The notes: generated by a model from the sequence alone, not told the origin. DNA of 5,205 nt from DATKHR01 sp035939575 (GCA_035939575.1 DASZFS010000118.1:1-5205), one strand, 5' to 3'. Positions 1-5,199 are shown, numbered from the stretch's first letter. A program made the numbers and translations.

Positions 1-456
1 AACACGCGCAACAACGACACGATGGTCCATTTCGAGGTCCACGTGCCGGCAGGCGTCGACTTCATCGCGCGGACGGTCAACGGCGAGATCGAGGCGAGCG
101 GGCTGCAAAGCGATGCGCAGGGCTACTCGGTCAACGGCTCCGTCAAGTTGTCGACGACAGGCCTCGCGTCCGCCAATACGGTCAACGGCTCGGTGGACGT
201 GACGATGGGGCGGGCGGACTGGCCGGACGGCGCCACGTTCAAGACGGTCAACGGCGGCATCACGCTGAGGTTGCCGAGCGTCTTCGACGCCGACCTCAGG
301 GCCGACACCGTGAACGGCGGCATCACCTCGGACTTCCCTATCACGGTCACCGGCGTCATGACGCCGCGTCGGCTGCGCGGGACAGTCGGCAGCGGCGGCC
401 GCAGCCTCACCCTTTCGACGGTCAACGGCAGCATCAGACTGTTGAAAGCGGAGTGA
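1..456 (+). CDS. DUF4097-type beta-strand repeat protein, 5' end missing
   Basis: The reading frame is open from base 1, so the gene begins upstream and only its last 151 codons are present; the ATG at 22 is internal. The visible feature is six copies of a T/S-V-N-G motif, with VNG codons at 76, 130, 181, 247, 310 and 421, each followed by alternating hydrophobic and polar residues (VNGEIEASG, VNGSVKLST, VNGGITLRL). This is the pattern of DUF4097/DUF4098 proteins, which form a right-handed or stacked beta structure and are usually exported or membrane-anchored; no enzyme activity is known for the domain. Repeat spacing is 17 to 22 residues, apart from 37 before the last copy. Such genes often lie near anti-sigma factor or PspC-like genes, but the upstream neighbour cannot be seen. 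The stop codon lies inside the edge of a repeat array, so the last residues (KAE) may be repeat-derived. Family call fairly secure; cellular role unknown. Confidence 0.85.
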   Translation, partial: NTRNNDTMVHFEVHVPAGVDFIARTVNGEIEASGLQSDAQGYSVNGSVKLSTTGLASANTVNGSVDVTMGRADWPDGATFKTVNGGITLRLPSVFDADLRADTVNGGITSDFPITVTGVMTPRRLRGTVGSGGRSLTLSTVNGSIRLLKAE

Positions 457-579
457 CCGGGGGATAGGGGCCCCCGGAGTGGAAATGACCGGGGGATAGG
501 GGCCCCCGGAGTGGAAATGCCCGGGGGATAGGGGCCGGGAGTGCAAATGCCTGGGGGATAGCGGCCGGGAGTGCAAATG
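456..579. repeat. Four-copy tandem hairpin repeat array (32, 32, 30, 30 bp)
   Basis: Units run 456-487, 488-519, 520-549 and 550-579. Units 1 and 2 are identical; units 3 and 4 are 2 bp shorter and differ from each other at two positions. Each unit can fold. In units 1 and 2 CCGGGGG pairs with CCCCCGG around the 7-nt loop ATAGGGG. In units 3 and 4 the stem is CCCGG or CCTGG with CCGGG, so the change in unit 4 keeps pairing as G-U. Each stem is followed by GAGTGGAAATG or GAGTGCAAATG. There are no unique spacers, so this is not a CRISPR array. It could be a REP-like intergenic repeat, or the multi-repeat end of a lost insertion sequence (IS21-type ends carry such repeats); no transposase is visible. 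It may also act as a transcription terminator or mRNA-stabilising element for the upstream gene. Confidence 0.9.
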
Positions 580-680
580 CCAGACTCAGACGCGGGCAGC
601 GGAACGAGCCCGTGCTGAACTGCGCACGCTACCGGCATCGGCAGCGCGAACCGATAACCCGCTCGTACCAACCGCGCGAT

Positions 681-712
681 GGGGCCTCCGAGAATTCTCC
701 CTCGGGGGTCCC
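681..712 (+). terminator. Strong 12-bp hairpin, possible terminator
   Basis: Bases 681-692 (GGGGCCTCCGAG) pair with 701-712 (CTCGGGGGTCCC) over 12 positions, ten Watson-Crick and two G-U, around an 8-nt loop (AATTCTCC). It is followed by GCTTTCTC, only a weak T-run, so factor-independent termination is uncertain. It may instead be a structured element related to the nearby repeat array. The pairing is seen directly; the function is inferred. Confidence 0.4.
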
Positions 713-734
713 GCTTTCTCCGATTCGATTCGCG

Positions 735-767
735 CCAGCTCGACCGTAGCTGGTCTCTTCTTACTTT
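735..767 (+). terminator. Hairpin followed by T-rich tract, candidate terminator
   Basis: CCAGCT at 735-740 pairs perfectly with AGCTGG at 748-753 across a 7-nt loop. It is followed by a pyrimidine tract at 754-767 in which nine of fourteen bases are T. This is the best match to an intrinsic terminator in the stretch and would end any plus-strand transcript before the gene at 913. The stem is short and the T-tract is interrupted. Confidence 0.35.
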
Positions 768-900
768 CCTGCCGCCTTCATCACGAGCTCGTCCTTGCCC
801 TTGTACGGGGCGACCAGCCACAATCTTCTGCGCGCAGGCCAGCGCTTGTCGCGCGCAACGCGGACATCCTGAGAGACTTGACATTTCTTACGACCATCAT

Positions 901-905
901 GGAGG
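901..905 (+). promoter_or_regulatory. Shine-Dalgarno GGAGG deciding the start at 913
   Basis: GGAGG lies 7 nt before the ATG at 913, which is ideal spacing. It fixes this ATG as the start rather than the in-frame ATG at 679, whose extra 78 residues look non-coding. Confidence 0.8.
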
Positions 906-912
906 CGGGCCC

Positions 913-1260
913 ATGATCGCCATCGTGTGGCAGTTCGACATCAAGGCGGGCAGCGAAAACGCGTTCGAGGAGTTTTACGGCGTGGACGGCGAATGGACCG
1001 CGGTGAACCGCCACAGCCGATCGTACCTGGGGACGTCGTTCTTACGGGACCAGAACCACGCCTCGCGCTACCTCGTCATCGAGTACTGGAGCGAGATGCT
1101 CGTCTACGAGCAGCACAAGGAGTTCCGTCGCGCGGACCGCGAAGCGCTGGACGCGCACCGCGATGCGCTTGTGGCCTCGGTCGAGCCGGTCGGTGTCTTC
1201 ACTGCTCTCGACGTTCCGGACCGCGCCGGCCCCGCCTGGTCGCGGCGCGGCGAAAAATAG
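913..1260 (+). CDS. ABM-type (antibiotic biosynthesis monooxygenase-like) small protein
   Basis: 115 residues, the usual size for a single dimeric alpha/beta-barrel (ABM, PF03992-like) domain. The protein opens with a beta strand (MIAIVWQFDIKAG, residues 1-13). An amphipathic helix with SENAFEEFYG (14-23) follows, then the strand-turn segment SYLGTSFLRDQ (37-47), the strand RYLVIEYWS (52-60), and a helix around YEQHKEF (65-71). The last strand is PVGVFTALD (92-100). The pattern of an acidic helix after the first strand and a central YLVIEYW strand is typical of this family, which includes cofactor-free monooxygenases, heme-degrading IsdG-like proteins and many uncharacterised members. No specific substrate can be assigned. 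The tail (residues 101-115, rich in P and R) lies outside the domain. The start is fixed by a GGAGG 7 nt upstream. It stands alone: hairpins precede it and 124 nt separate it from the next gene. It is probably soluble, as no signal or membrane segment is seen. Confidence 0.8.
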   Translation: MIAIVWQFDIKAGSENAFEEFYGVDGEWTAVNRHSRSYLGTSFLRDQNHASRYLVIEYWSEMLVYEQHKEFRRADREALDAHRDALVASVEPVGVFTALDVPDRAGPAWSRRGEK

Positions 1261-1384
1261 GTGCGCCCGCCGCCACGTTGGACTATAGTCGGCGCCGCCT
1301 GGACTTTTGGCCGCCGAATCGTCGATTTTCCCTGCAGGAACTGGATAGTCGGCTGGTCATGAACTTGCCTCCACAGGTGAGCAG

Positions 1385-1573
1385 ATGATTGAGCAGACGA
1401 TCGCTGACGCGCCGTCTCACGGCTTTGCCGTGTTTCTGGGCCGCACCGCCGCCGCGTGCGTCCATCCGTACGCAGCGTGGCGTGTTCTGCCACGGTTTGA
1501 GCGCGCCGTCATTGCATCGGCGTACGCGGCGGTGACGTATCTCGCCGTGCTCAGCACGCTGCTGATGTTTTAG
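1385..1573 (+). CDS. Small hypothetical protein with C-terminal membrane helix
   Basis: 62 residues; not recognised as a named family. Residues 1-40 are mixed, with an aromatic and basic stretch (HPYAAWRVLPRFER, 27-40). Residues about 42-60 form one hydrophobic segment (VIASAYAAVTYLAVLSTLL) ending two residues before the C-terminus, consistent with a tail-anchored inner-membrane protein whose N-terminus is cytoplasmic (basic residues just before the helix). An AGGTGA at 1375-1380 lies 4 nt before the ATG and is an acceptable ribosome binding site. About 70 percent of third codon positions are G or C, lower than in the larger genes. The layout (soluble part, RxxER, single helix) looks like a real protein rather than a chance frame. 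It is convergent with the minus-strand gene at 1621-1824, with 47 nt between them. Confidence 0.6.
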   Translation: MIEQTIADAPSHGFAVFLGRTAAACVHPYAAWRVLPRFERAVIASAYAAVTYLAVLSTLLMF

Positions 1574-1602
1574 GAGCGTTCTTCGCCTGCCCGCCTGATC
1601 GT

Positions 1603-1629
1603 CGGTCGCGCGTCGGCGCGCTACGACCG
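1603..1629. other. Hairpin between convergent small genes
   Basis: CGGTCG at 1603-1608 pairs with CGACCG at 1624-1629, and inside it CGCG at 1609-1612 pairs with CGCG at 1617-1620 around a TCGG loop, leaving a 3-nt bulge. It lies between two convergent genes and overlaps the last codons of the minus-strand one, so a bidirectional terminator is possible, but neither side has a T-tract. Confidence 0.3.
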
Positions 1630-1824
1630 GCGCGGGAGCTTGAGCGAAGATTCGGCCGCGAGGCGCTCGATCCGCGCGACAGAGTCGCTGATCGAAGCGG
1701 CGTTGTTCCCGTCGATTGCCTGCATCAGGCGGTGGCACTCGTTCCGGATCTCGACCGGCACGTTCGCGTCGCCGTCGATTGCGGCGATCAGCGCTTTCAG
1801 ATAGGTGCTGTTGGGGGGCTTCAT
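1621..1824 (-). CDS. Small hypothetical protein, 67 residues, mostly helical
   Basis: The frame stays open back to 1989, but the upstream part reads as low-quality sequence. The start at 1824 is chosen because the protein-like part begins there (MKPPNSTYLKALIAAIDGD). The product is soluble and probably helical, with two similar segments: ALIAAIDGDANV (11-22) and RLMQAIDGNNAA (32-43), suggesting an internal duplication around an AIDG turn. The C-terminus (SVARIERLAAESSLKL) is an amphipathic helix ending in basic PRRS. No catalytic motif is seen and the family is not recognised. The ribosome binding site just before 1824 is weak (GCAGAG). A 9-codon ORF starting at 1850 with a better AGGA signal ends in a TGA that overlaps this ATG (ATGA), so translation may be coupled. 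Divergent from the 2011 gene. Confidence 0.6.
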   Translation of the reverse strand: MKPPNSTYLKALIAAIDGDANVPVEIRNECHRLMQAIDGNNAASISDSVARIERLAAESSLKLPRRS

Positions 1825-1840
1825 CGGCTCTGCGTGATGC

Positions 1841-1868
1841 CAATCTTCATTATTGCAATCCTCATTAT
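1841..1868. repeat. AT-rich direct repeat in the divergent intergenic region
   Basis: CAATCTTCATTAT at 1841-1853 is repeated as CAATCCTCATTAT at 1856-1868, with one mismatch over 13 bp and a period of 15 bp. It is a sharp AT-rich island in a GC-rich window and lies just upstream of the minus-strand start at 1824. On the minus strand it reads as two copies of ATAATGARGATTG. It could be a regulator-binding site, a duplicated promoter element, or the coding part of a short leader ORF. Confidence 0.75.
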
Positions 1869-1869
1869 A
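1864..1869 (-). promoter_or_regulatory. Candidate -10 box TATAAT for the minus-strand small gene
   Basis: A perfect TATAAT reads on the minus strand. With transcription starting about 7 nt downstream, the leader to the ATG at 1824 would be roughly 33 nt. The hexamer 17 bp upstream (TCGGCG) is a poor -35. The opposite strand reads TATAAG at 1866-1871, so the site could fire in both directions toward 1824 and 2011. Confidence 0.4.
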
Positions 1870-1948
1870 AGGACCGCCATCCGCGCCGCCGACTGGTTGG
1901 GACTGGCCACCGCGGAATTCCGGCCGCCAACCACCGATTCTGCCGAGC

Positions 1949-1966
1949 GCTGACGTTTTCGTCAGC
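1949..1966. other. Perfect inverted repeat upstream of the membrane-protein/cyclase pair
   Basis: GCTGACG at 1949-1955 pairs perfectly with CGTCAGC at 1960-1966 around TTTT. It ends 44 nt before the ATG at 2011. With no T-tract after it, it is more likely an operator or 5'-leader stem-loop than a terminator. Confidence 0.45.
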
Positions 1967-2010
1967 CCGACCGGCGCGGAACCACGCACGGACAGGCAAT
2001 CTCAGACGGT

Positions 2011-2157
2011 ATGGCATTTGAGTCGGCCCCCGATCATGCGAGTCATCGTGTGGACCTAGTTGTCGGCACCTGGCTGACCGCCCTGTTCGTCATGGCCGGC
2101 CTGGCGTGGGGCGGCCTGGCGATCACGGCGCTGGCCGCGCTCTACGTCCGGCGGTAG
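2011..2157 (+). CDS. 48-residue single-helix membrane protein, coupled to the diguanylate cyclase
   Basis: Short ORF reading MAFESAPDHASHRVDLVVGT, then a hydrophobic stretch (about residues 17-45) and ending LYVRR. The stretch (VVGTWLTALFVMAG, then LAWGGLAITALAALYV) is long enough for one long helix or a tight helical hairpin; the terminal RR suggests a cytoplasmic C-terminus. Third codon positions are mostly G or C. The TAG stop at 2155-2157 is 1 nt before the GTG start of the diguanylate cyclase, which has no good ribosome binding site of its own, so the two are probably translationally coupled. Its own ribosome binding site is weak (AGACGG region). Family not recognised; a role as a small partner or membrane regulator of the cyclase is inferred from position only. 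Confidence 0.6.
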   Translation: MAFESAPDHASHRVDLVVGTWLTALFVMAGLAWGGLAITALAALYVRR

Positions 2158-2158
2158 C

Positions 2159-3370
2159 GTGCGCCTGATTACCCGGAACGACGCGTCCCTGGCGACGGCC
2201 CTCGTCGTCGCTGCCGTCATTCTGTTCCGCCAGCCGCTGCGGCTGCTCTTCGAGGCGGCGCACGACTTCGAGGCGCGGTACCAAGTCGATCTCATCCCGG
2301 CGCTCATCCTCCTCATCGTGGTGCTGGTGTTCCACGAGTATCAGAAGCACGCACGCGCTGCCGCCGATGCGCGCGCGGCCGCGGCTGAAGCGGCACAGGC
2401 CCGAACCCGGTCCGAAGAGCTGGAGGAGCTGATGATGTTCAGCCAGGAGATGGCGAACGCGCTCGATCCCCCCAGCCTGCAACAGGTGCTCTGGAAGCAT
2501 CTGCCGAGATTCGCGCCCCGCCGCACGTTCTGGGTCCTGACCCGCAAGGGCGACCGCTGGGACGCGTTGCTCCAGGATGCCGCGGAGACGCGCACCCTTC
2601 ATCAACTGGAACGGCTCGCGGTTGACGCCGTGTCGGCCGACGCCGGCCGGGCACACGCGGACCTGGCAATGGCTGACGACTTCCGCCTGCCGCTCGTCGC
2701 CGCAGGCGTGCCAGTCGGCGTGTTGGGCGTCAGCGCGACTCCGGCGCTGTCAGTCGGCGAGCGCAAGGCGCTCGGCGCCGCCGCGGCGCTCGTGGCCGTC
2801 AGCGTCCGCAATATGCAGGTCTTCAACGAGACGCGCGAGCTCAGCCTGCGTGATGGCCTCACCGGATGCTTCAACCGCGCGCATGCCCTCGAGACGATGG
2901 ACACCGAGCTCCGGCGCTCGCGCCGATCGGGGCGTCCGGTCTCGATCCTGATGTGCGATATCGACCATTTCAAGACGGTCAACGACCAGCTGGGGCATCT
3001 GAAAGGTGATGAGCTCCTGCAAACGGTTGGCACCCTCCTGATGCGCATCCTGCGGAGCACCGACGTTCGTTGCCGCTACGGCGGCGATGAGTTTCTGGTG
3101 ATCCTGCCCGACACGCCTGTCACCGGCGCCGAGCACGTCGCGGAGTGCGTCAGAAAAGAAGTGGCCGGCCTGCAGCTGTCGTCCGGCGAGACGACCCTCG
3201 GCGTCACGGCGAGCATCGGCGTAGCCACCGCGAACCCCGGCGATCGCAGTGCAAATGCGCTCCTCGAGCGCGCCGACACCGCGCTGTATCAGGCGAAGCG
3301 GGAGGGGCGGAACCGGATTCGGACGGCGACTCAGCCTTCAGCGCCGTTCGCGATCGTGCGGTCGACGTGA
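2159..3370 (+). CDS. Membrane-anchored GAF-GGDEF diguanylate cyclase
   Basis: 403 residues. It makes the second messenger c-di-GMP from two GTP. Two hydrophobic segments (about 10-23 and 44-58) anchor the N-terminus, with a short loop between them. An Ala/Arg/Glu-rich coiled coil follows (about 60-92), then a divergent GAF-like region (about 93-225, including RTFWVLTRKGDRW and VPVGVLGVSA), then a GGDEF domain (about 228-390). The domain is complete: DGLTGCFNR at 232-240, metal-binding Asp267 in MCDIDHFK, KGDELL at 282-287, and YGGDEF with GGDEF at 308-312. An inhibitory-site RxxD (RSTD, 299-302) lies five residues before GGDEF, as in PleD, so product feedback inhibition is expected. There is no EAL domain. 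The GTG start is 1 nt after the stop of the preceding small ORF, and translational coupling explains the missing ribosome binding site. The ligand of the GAF-like region is unknown; the GGDEF call is very secure. Confidence 0.95.
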   Translation: MRLITRNDASLATALVVAAVILFRQPLRLLFEAAHDFEARYQVDLIPALILLIVVLVFHEYQKHARAAADARAAAAEAAQARTRSEELEELMMFSQEMANALDPPSLQQVLWKHLPRFAPRRTFWVLTRKGDRWDALLQDAAETRTLHQLERLAVDAVSADAGRAHADLAMADDFRLPLVAAGVPVGVLGVSATPALSVGERKALGAAAALVAVSVRNMQVFNETRELSLRDGLTGCFNRAHALETMDTELRRSRRSGRPVSILMCDIDHFKTVNDQLGHLKGDELLQTVGTLLMRILRSTDVRCRYGGDEFLVILPDTPVTGAEHVAECVRKEVAGLQLSSGETTLGVTASIGVATANPGDRSANALLERADTALYQAKREGRNRIRTATQPSAPFAIVRST

Positions 3371-3384
3371 CCCCCTGAACGACT

Positions 3385-3507
3385 TCAGTCAGCCGACCGT
3401 CTCGGCCCCATCAACGACAGCACCACGGACAGAGCCGCGCGCGCCACGACGAGCGGGACAACCGCGCTGACCGTCAACGCCAGCACGCCACCGACGACAT
3501 TCGCCAC
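3385..3507 (-). CDS. 40-residue hydrophobic small ORF downstream of the phosphatase
   Basis: Reads from a GTG at 3507, VANVVGGVLALTVSAVVPLV, then VARAALSVVLSLMG, ending in basic PRRSAD. Two hydrophobic halves separated by a single Arg suggest a small inner-membrane peptide with a helical hairpin or one long helix. About 85 percent of third codon positions are G or C, like the real genes here. A GAGGGTGGGGG stretch (3524-3514 on the minus strand) precedes the GTG and could serve as ribosome binding site. It lies 54 nt downstream of the phosphatase stop on the same strand and ends 14 nt from the convergent diguanylate cyclase. No family recognised. GC-rich DNA yields chance hydrophobic frames, so this is tentative. 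Confidence 0.4.
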   Translation of the reverse strand: MANVVGGVLALTVSAVVPLVVARAALSVVLSLMGPRRSAD

Positions 3508-3561
3508 GCCATTCCCCCACCCTCATGTATCGGCGCTGAGCGTGCGTTTCAGCAGCCTGCC

Positions 3562-5184
3562 TCACGTCTCCCGCTCGTACCGGACCATCAGGATGGTCAC
3601 GTCGTCGCTCTGCGCCGCATCCGCGCAGAACGCGCGGACATCCGCAAGCACACCGTCAACGACCGCCTGGGGCGCCCGGCCGTGGTGGCGGCCAACCGAC
3701 GCGAGCAGCCGATCGTCGGAAAACTCCTCACCCTGCGCGTTCAACGCTTCGGTCACACCGTCGCTGAACGCGACGATGGCGTCGCCCGGCTGGAGCGTCA
3801 GGGTCTCCTCCTCGAATGACGCATCGTCGAACACGCCCAGCACCATTCCGCCGGTCTCGAGGCGCCGCACGCCCGACGCCGACAACAGCATCGGCGCGTT
3901 GTGCCCGGCGTTGCAGTACGTGAAGGTGCCGTCGGCGTCCATCAGCCCGTAAAACGTCGTCAGAAAACGCGATTCAATCGCGCGGCGGAACAGACCGTGA
4001 TTCAACCGCGTGATGACAGCGGCCGCGCTGGTCTGATAGGTGGCCTCCGCGCTGAACATCCCGAGAACGGCCGCCGCCAGCAGCGCCGCCGGCGATCCCT
4101 TGCCCGCCACGTCGCCGACGATGAACCCGAACCGGCCTGACGGGAAGTCCACGTAGTCGAAGAAGTCGCCCCCGACGGCGCGGCAGGCAATCGACGCGGC
4201 AGCCGTCGTGAAGAACGCCCCCTGGCGCGCCGCGGGCGGCAGCAGTGACTGCTGGATGGCAGCGGCCACTTTCAGCTCTTGTTCGAACTTTGCCTTGTCG
4301 AGCGCTTCGCGGTACAGGCGGGCGTTTTCGATCGCAATCGCCGCCTCCGCAGACAACGTGTCGAGCGCCTGCTGCGCGGGCACCGAGCGGAGCGCGCCGC
4401 GCTCGCGGCTGTCCAGATACAGCACGCCGATCGCTTCATCCGCGCCTTTCTGGTCGGCGCGCTCGATGTAGCGAACCAGCCGCAGTGGGGTGCACAGGAC
4501 GTGACGGATGCCGAGTGCGACCGTCCCGGTGTGCAGCTGCGCGAGGTCGCCCTGCATCAGGTCATCCACGATCGTCTGCTCGCCCGTCGCAAAGACCGCC
4601 TCCGGTATCTTCCGGCTCGTCTCGAACGTCCGGCCCGGCAGCGTGATCTTCCCCCGCGCGCGCGCGAGCTTGAACTCGAGCTGGCGATCGCGGTTGGCCA
4701 GCATGATGAAGCCCCGCTCGGCGCCCGCCACCTCGATGGCGGAGTCGAGCACGAGCGCGAGGACCTCGTCGAGCACGCGTCCCGAGCCGAGGGCGCGCAG
4801 GCCTTCGAGCAGCGCCGCCATCTGCCGGAGCTCGGACACTGCGAGGACCGCGCTCCGTTCCACCGAGGGCGCCTCGTCATCGACGAAGAAGACGATCTCG
4901 GTGTCGTTGGCCTGACCAAAGCGAATCCGGTCGGCGTGGACCAGCGCCCGCTCGACGACGCGCTCGTCGTTGACGAACGTCCCGAACCGCGATTCGCGGT
5001 CACGGATCACGTACACGCCGCCCTCGACGGTGATGTCGGCATGCAGGCGCGAGATGTCGCTTCCCGGCAGGCGCAGGTCGGATTCGGTCCGGCGTCCGAT
5101 AGTGAACACCGCCTTGTCGATGCTCACGATTCGGCGGCCGAGCGTGTCGACCACCACGAGGCGAGGTTGAAAGGTCTGGAGCAT
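3562..5184 (-). CDS. FHA-GAF-SpoIIE (PP2C-type) serine/threonine phosphatase, RsbU-like
   Basis: 540 residues, complete. The FHA domain (about 1-102) binds phosphothreonine peptides and keeps its key residues: GRR at 30-32, SRLHAD at 45-50 and FGTFVN at 67-72. A GAF domain follows (about 115-290, including ERGFIMLANRDRQLE and AIGVLYLDSR), then a helical linker with EQELKVAAAIQQSLLPP (301-317), the usual lead-in to RsbU-type phosphatases. The SpoIIE/PP2C domain (about 325-537) has GGDFFDY (338-344), GDVAGKG (357-363), CNAGHNAP (424-431), FSDGVTEA (473-480) and SDDVTIL (526-532), so the metal-binding aspartates are intact and activity is expected. Such proteins usually dephosphorylate an anti-sigma-factor antagonist in partner switching; the FHA domain suggests control by a Ser/Thr kinase. 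No STAS or kinase partner is visible here. No signal or membrane segment. A TATAAT 9 nt before the ATG and no ribosome binding site point to a leaderless mRNA. Confidence 0.95.
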   Translation of the reverse strand: MLQTFQPRLVVVDTLGRRIVSIDKAVFTIGRRTESDLRLPGSDISRLHADITVEGGVYVIRDRESRFGTFVNDERVVERALVHADRIRFGQANDTEIVFFVDDEAPSVERSAVLAVSELRQMAALLEGLRALGSGRVLDEVLALVLDSAIEVAGAERGFIMLANRDRQLEFKLARARGKITLPGRTFETSRKIPEAVFATGEQTIVDDLMQGDLAQLHTGTVALGIRHVLCTPLRLVRYIERADQKGADEAIGVLYLDSRERGALRSVPAQQALDTLSAEAAIAIENARLYREALDKAKFEQELKVAAAIQQSLLPPAARQGAFFTTAAASIACRAVGGDFFDYVDFPSGRFGFIVGDVAGKGSPAALLAAAVLGMFSAEATYQTSAAAVITRLNHGLFRRAIESRFLTTFYGLMDADGTFTYCNAGHNAPMLLSASGVRRLETGGMVLGVFDDASFEEETLTLQPGDAIVAFSDGVTEALNAQGEEFSDDRLLASVGRHHGRAPQAVVDGVLADVRAFCADAAQSDDVTILMVRYERET

Positions 5185-5193
5185 CAGGCGACG

Positions 5194-5199
5194 ATTATA
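5194..5199 (-). promoter_or_regulatory. -10 box TATAAT giving a probable leaderless phosphatase mRNA
   Basis: A perfect TATAAT lies 9 nt before the ATG at 5184 on the minus strand. Transcription would start about 7 nt downstream, at roughly 5186-5188, leaving a leader of only a few bases. No Shine-Dalgarno is present in the gap. The -35 position would lie beyond the window end. Confidence 0.65.

Larger units (their letters stand above)
580..912. other. Gene-poor stretch with two hairpins and a possible decayed reading frame
   Basis: No reading frame here looks like a real gene: the open frames on both strands are rich in R, P, S and G and lack start signals. The stretch holds two hairpins (681-712 and 735-753, listed separately), a TTGACA at 878-883 without a matching -10 box, and the ribosome binding site of the next gene. 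On the minus strand a frame ending in TAA at 761-763 reads WLVAPYKGKDELVMKAAGK at its C-terminus. That looks more protein-like than its surroundings and could be the tail of a decayed gene. Confidence 0.6.

Noticed and set aside
456..579. CRISPR-like repeat array
   Set aside because: The units are directly adjacent, with no unique spacers, and no cas gene is nearby.
878..883. TTGACA as a -35 box for the gene at 913
   Set aside because: No -10-like hexamer lies 16-18 nt downstream; that position is the ribosome binding site GGAGG.
123..884. 253-codon open frame on the minus strand with PGICTPG-like repeats
   Set aside because: It runs antisense to the DUF4097 gene and through the tandem repeat; the repeated peptide is just the DNA repeat translated, and the composition is low-complexity R/P/S.
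679..912. N-terminal extension of the ABM-type protein from the ATG at 679
   Set aside because: The extra 78 residues look non-coding and cross two hairpins; GGAGG 7 nt before the ATG at 913 fixes the shorter start.
1283..1843. 186-codon Arg-rich open frame on the minus strand
   Set aside because: Arg/Ala-rich shadow frame of GC-rich DNA, antisense to one small gene and overlapping the other out of frame.
1825..1989. Upstream extension of the minus-strand small gene to an ATG at 1989
   Set aside because: The added residues look non-coding and overlap the AT-rich repeat, the hairpin and the putative promoter.
2123..2656. 177-codon open frame antisense to the diguanylate cyclase
   Set aside because: A shadow of the strongly supported GGDEF gene; no motif or start signal of its own.
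3376..3389. Short inverted repeat CTGAA/TTCAG between the convergent genes as a terminator
   Set aside because: Only 5 bp of stem and no T-tract on either strand.
4508..4915. Ser/Arg/Ala-rich plus-strand frames inside the phosphatase gene
   Set aside because: Antisense shadows of the FHA-GAF-SpoIIE coding region, with the low-complexity composition expected in GC-rich DNA.
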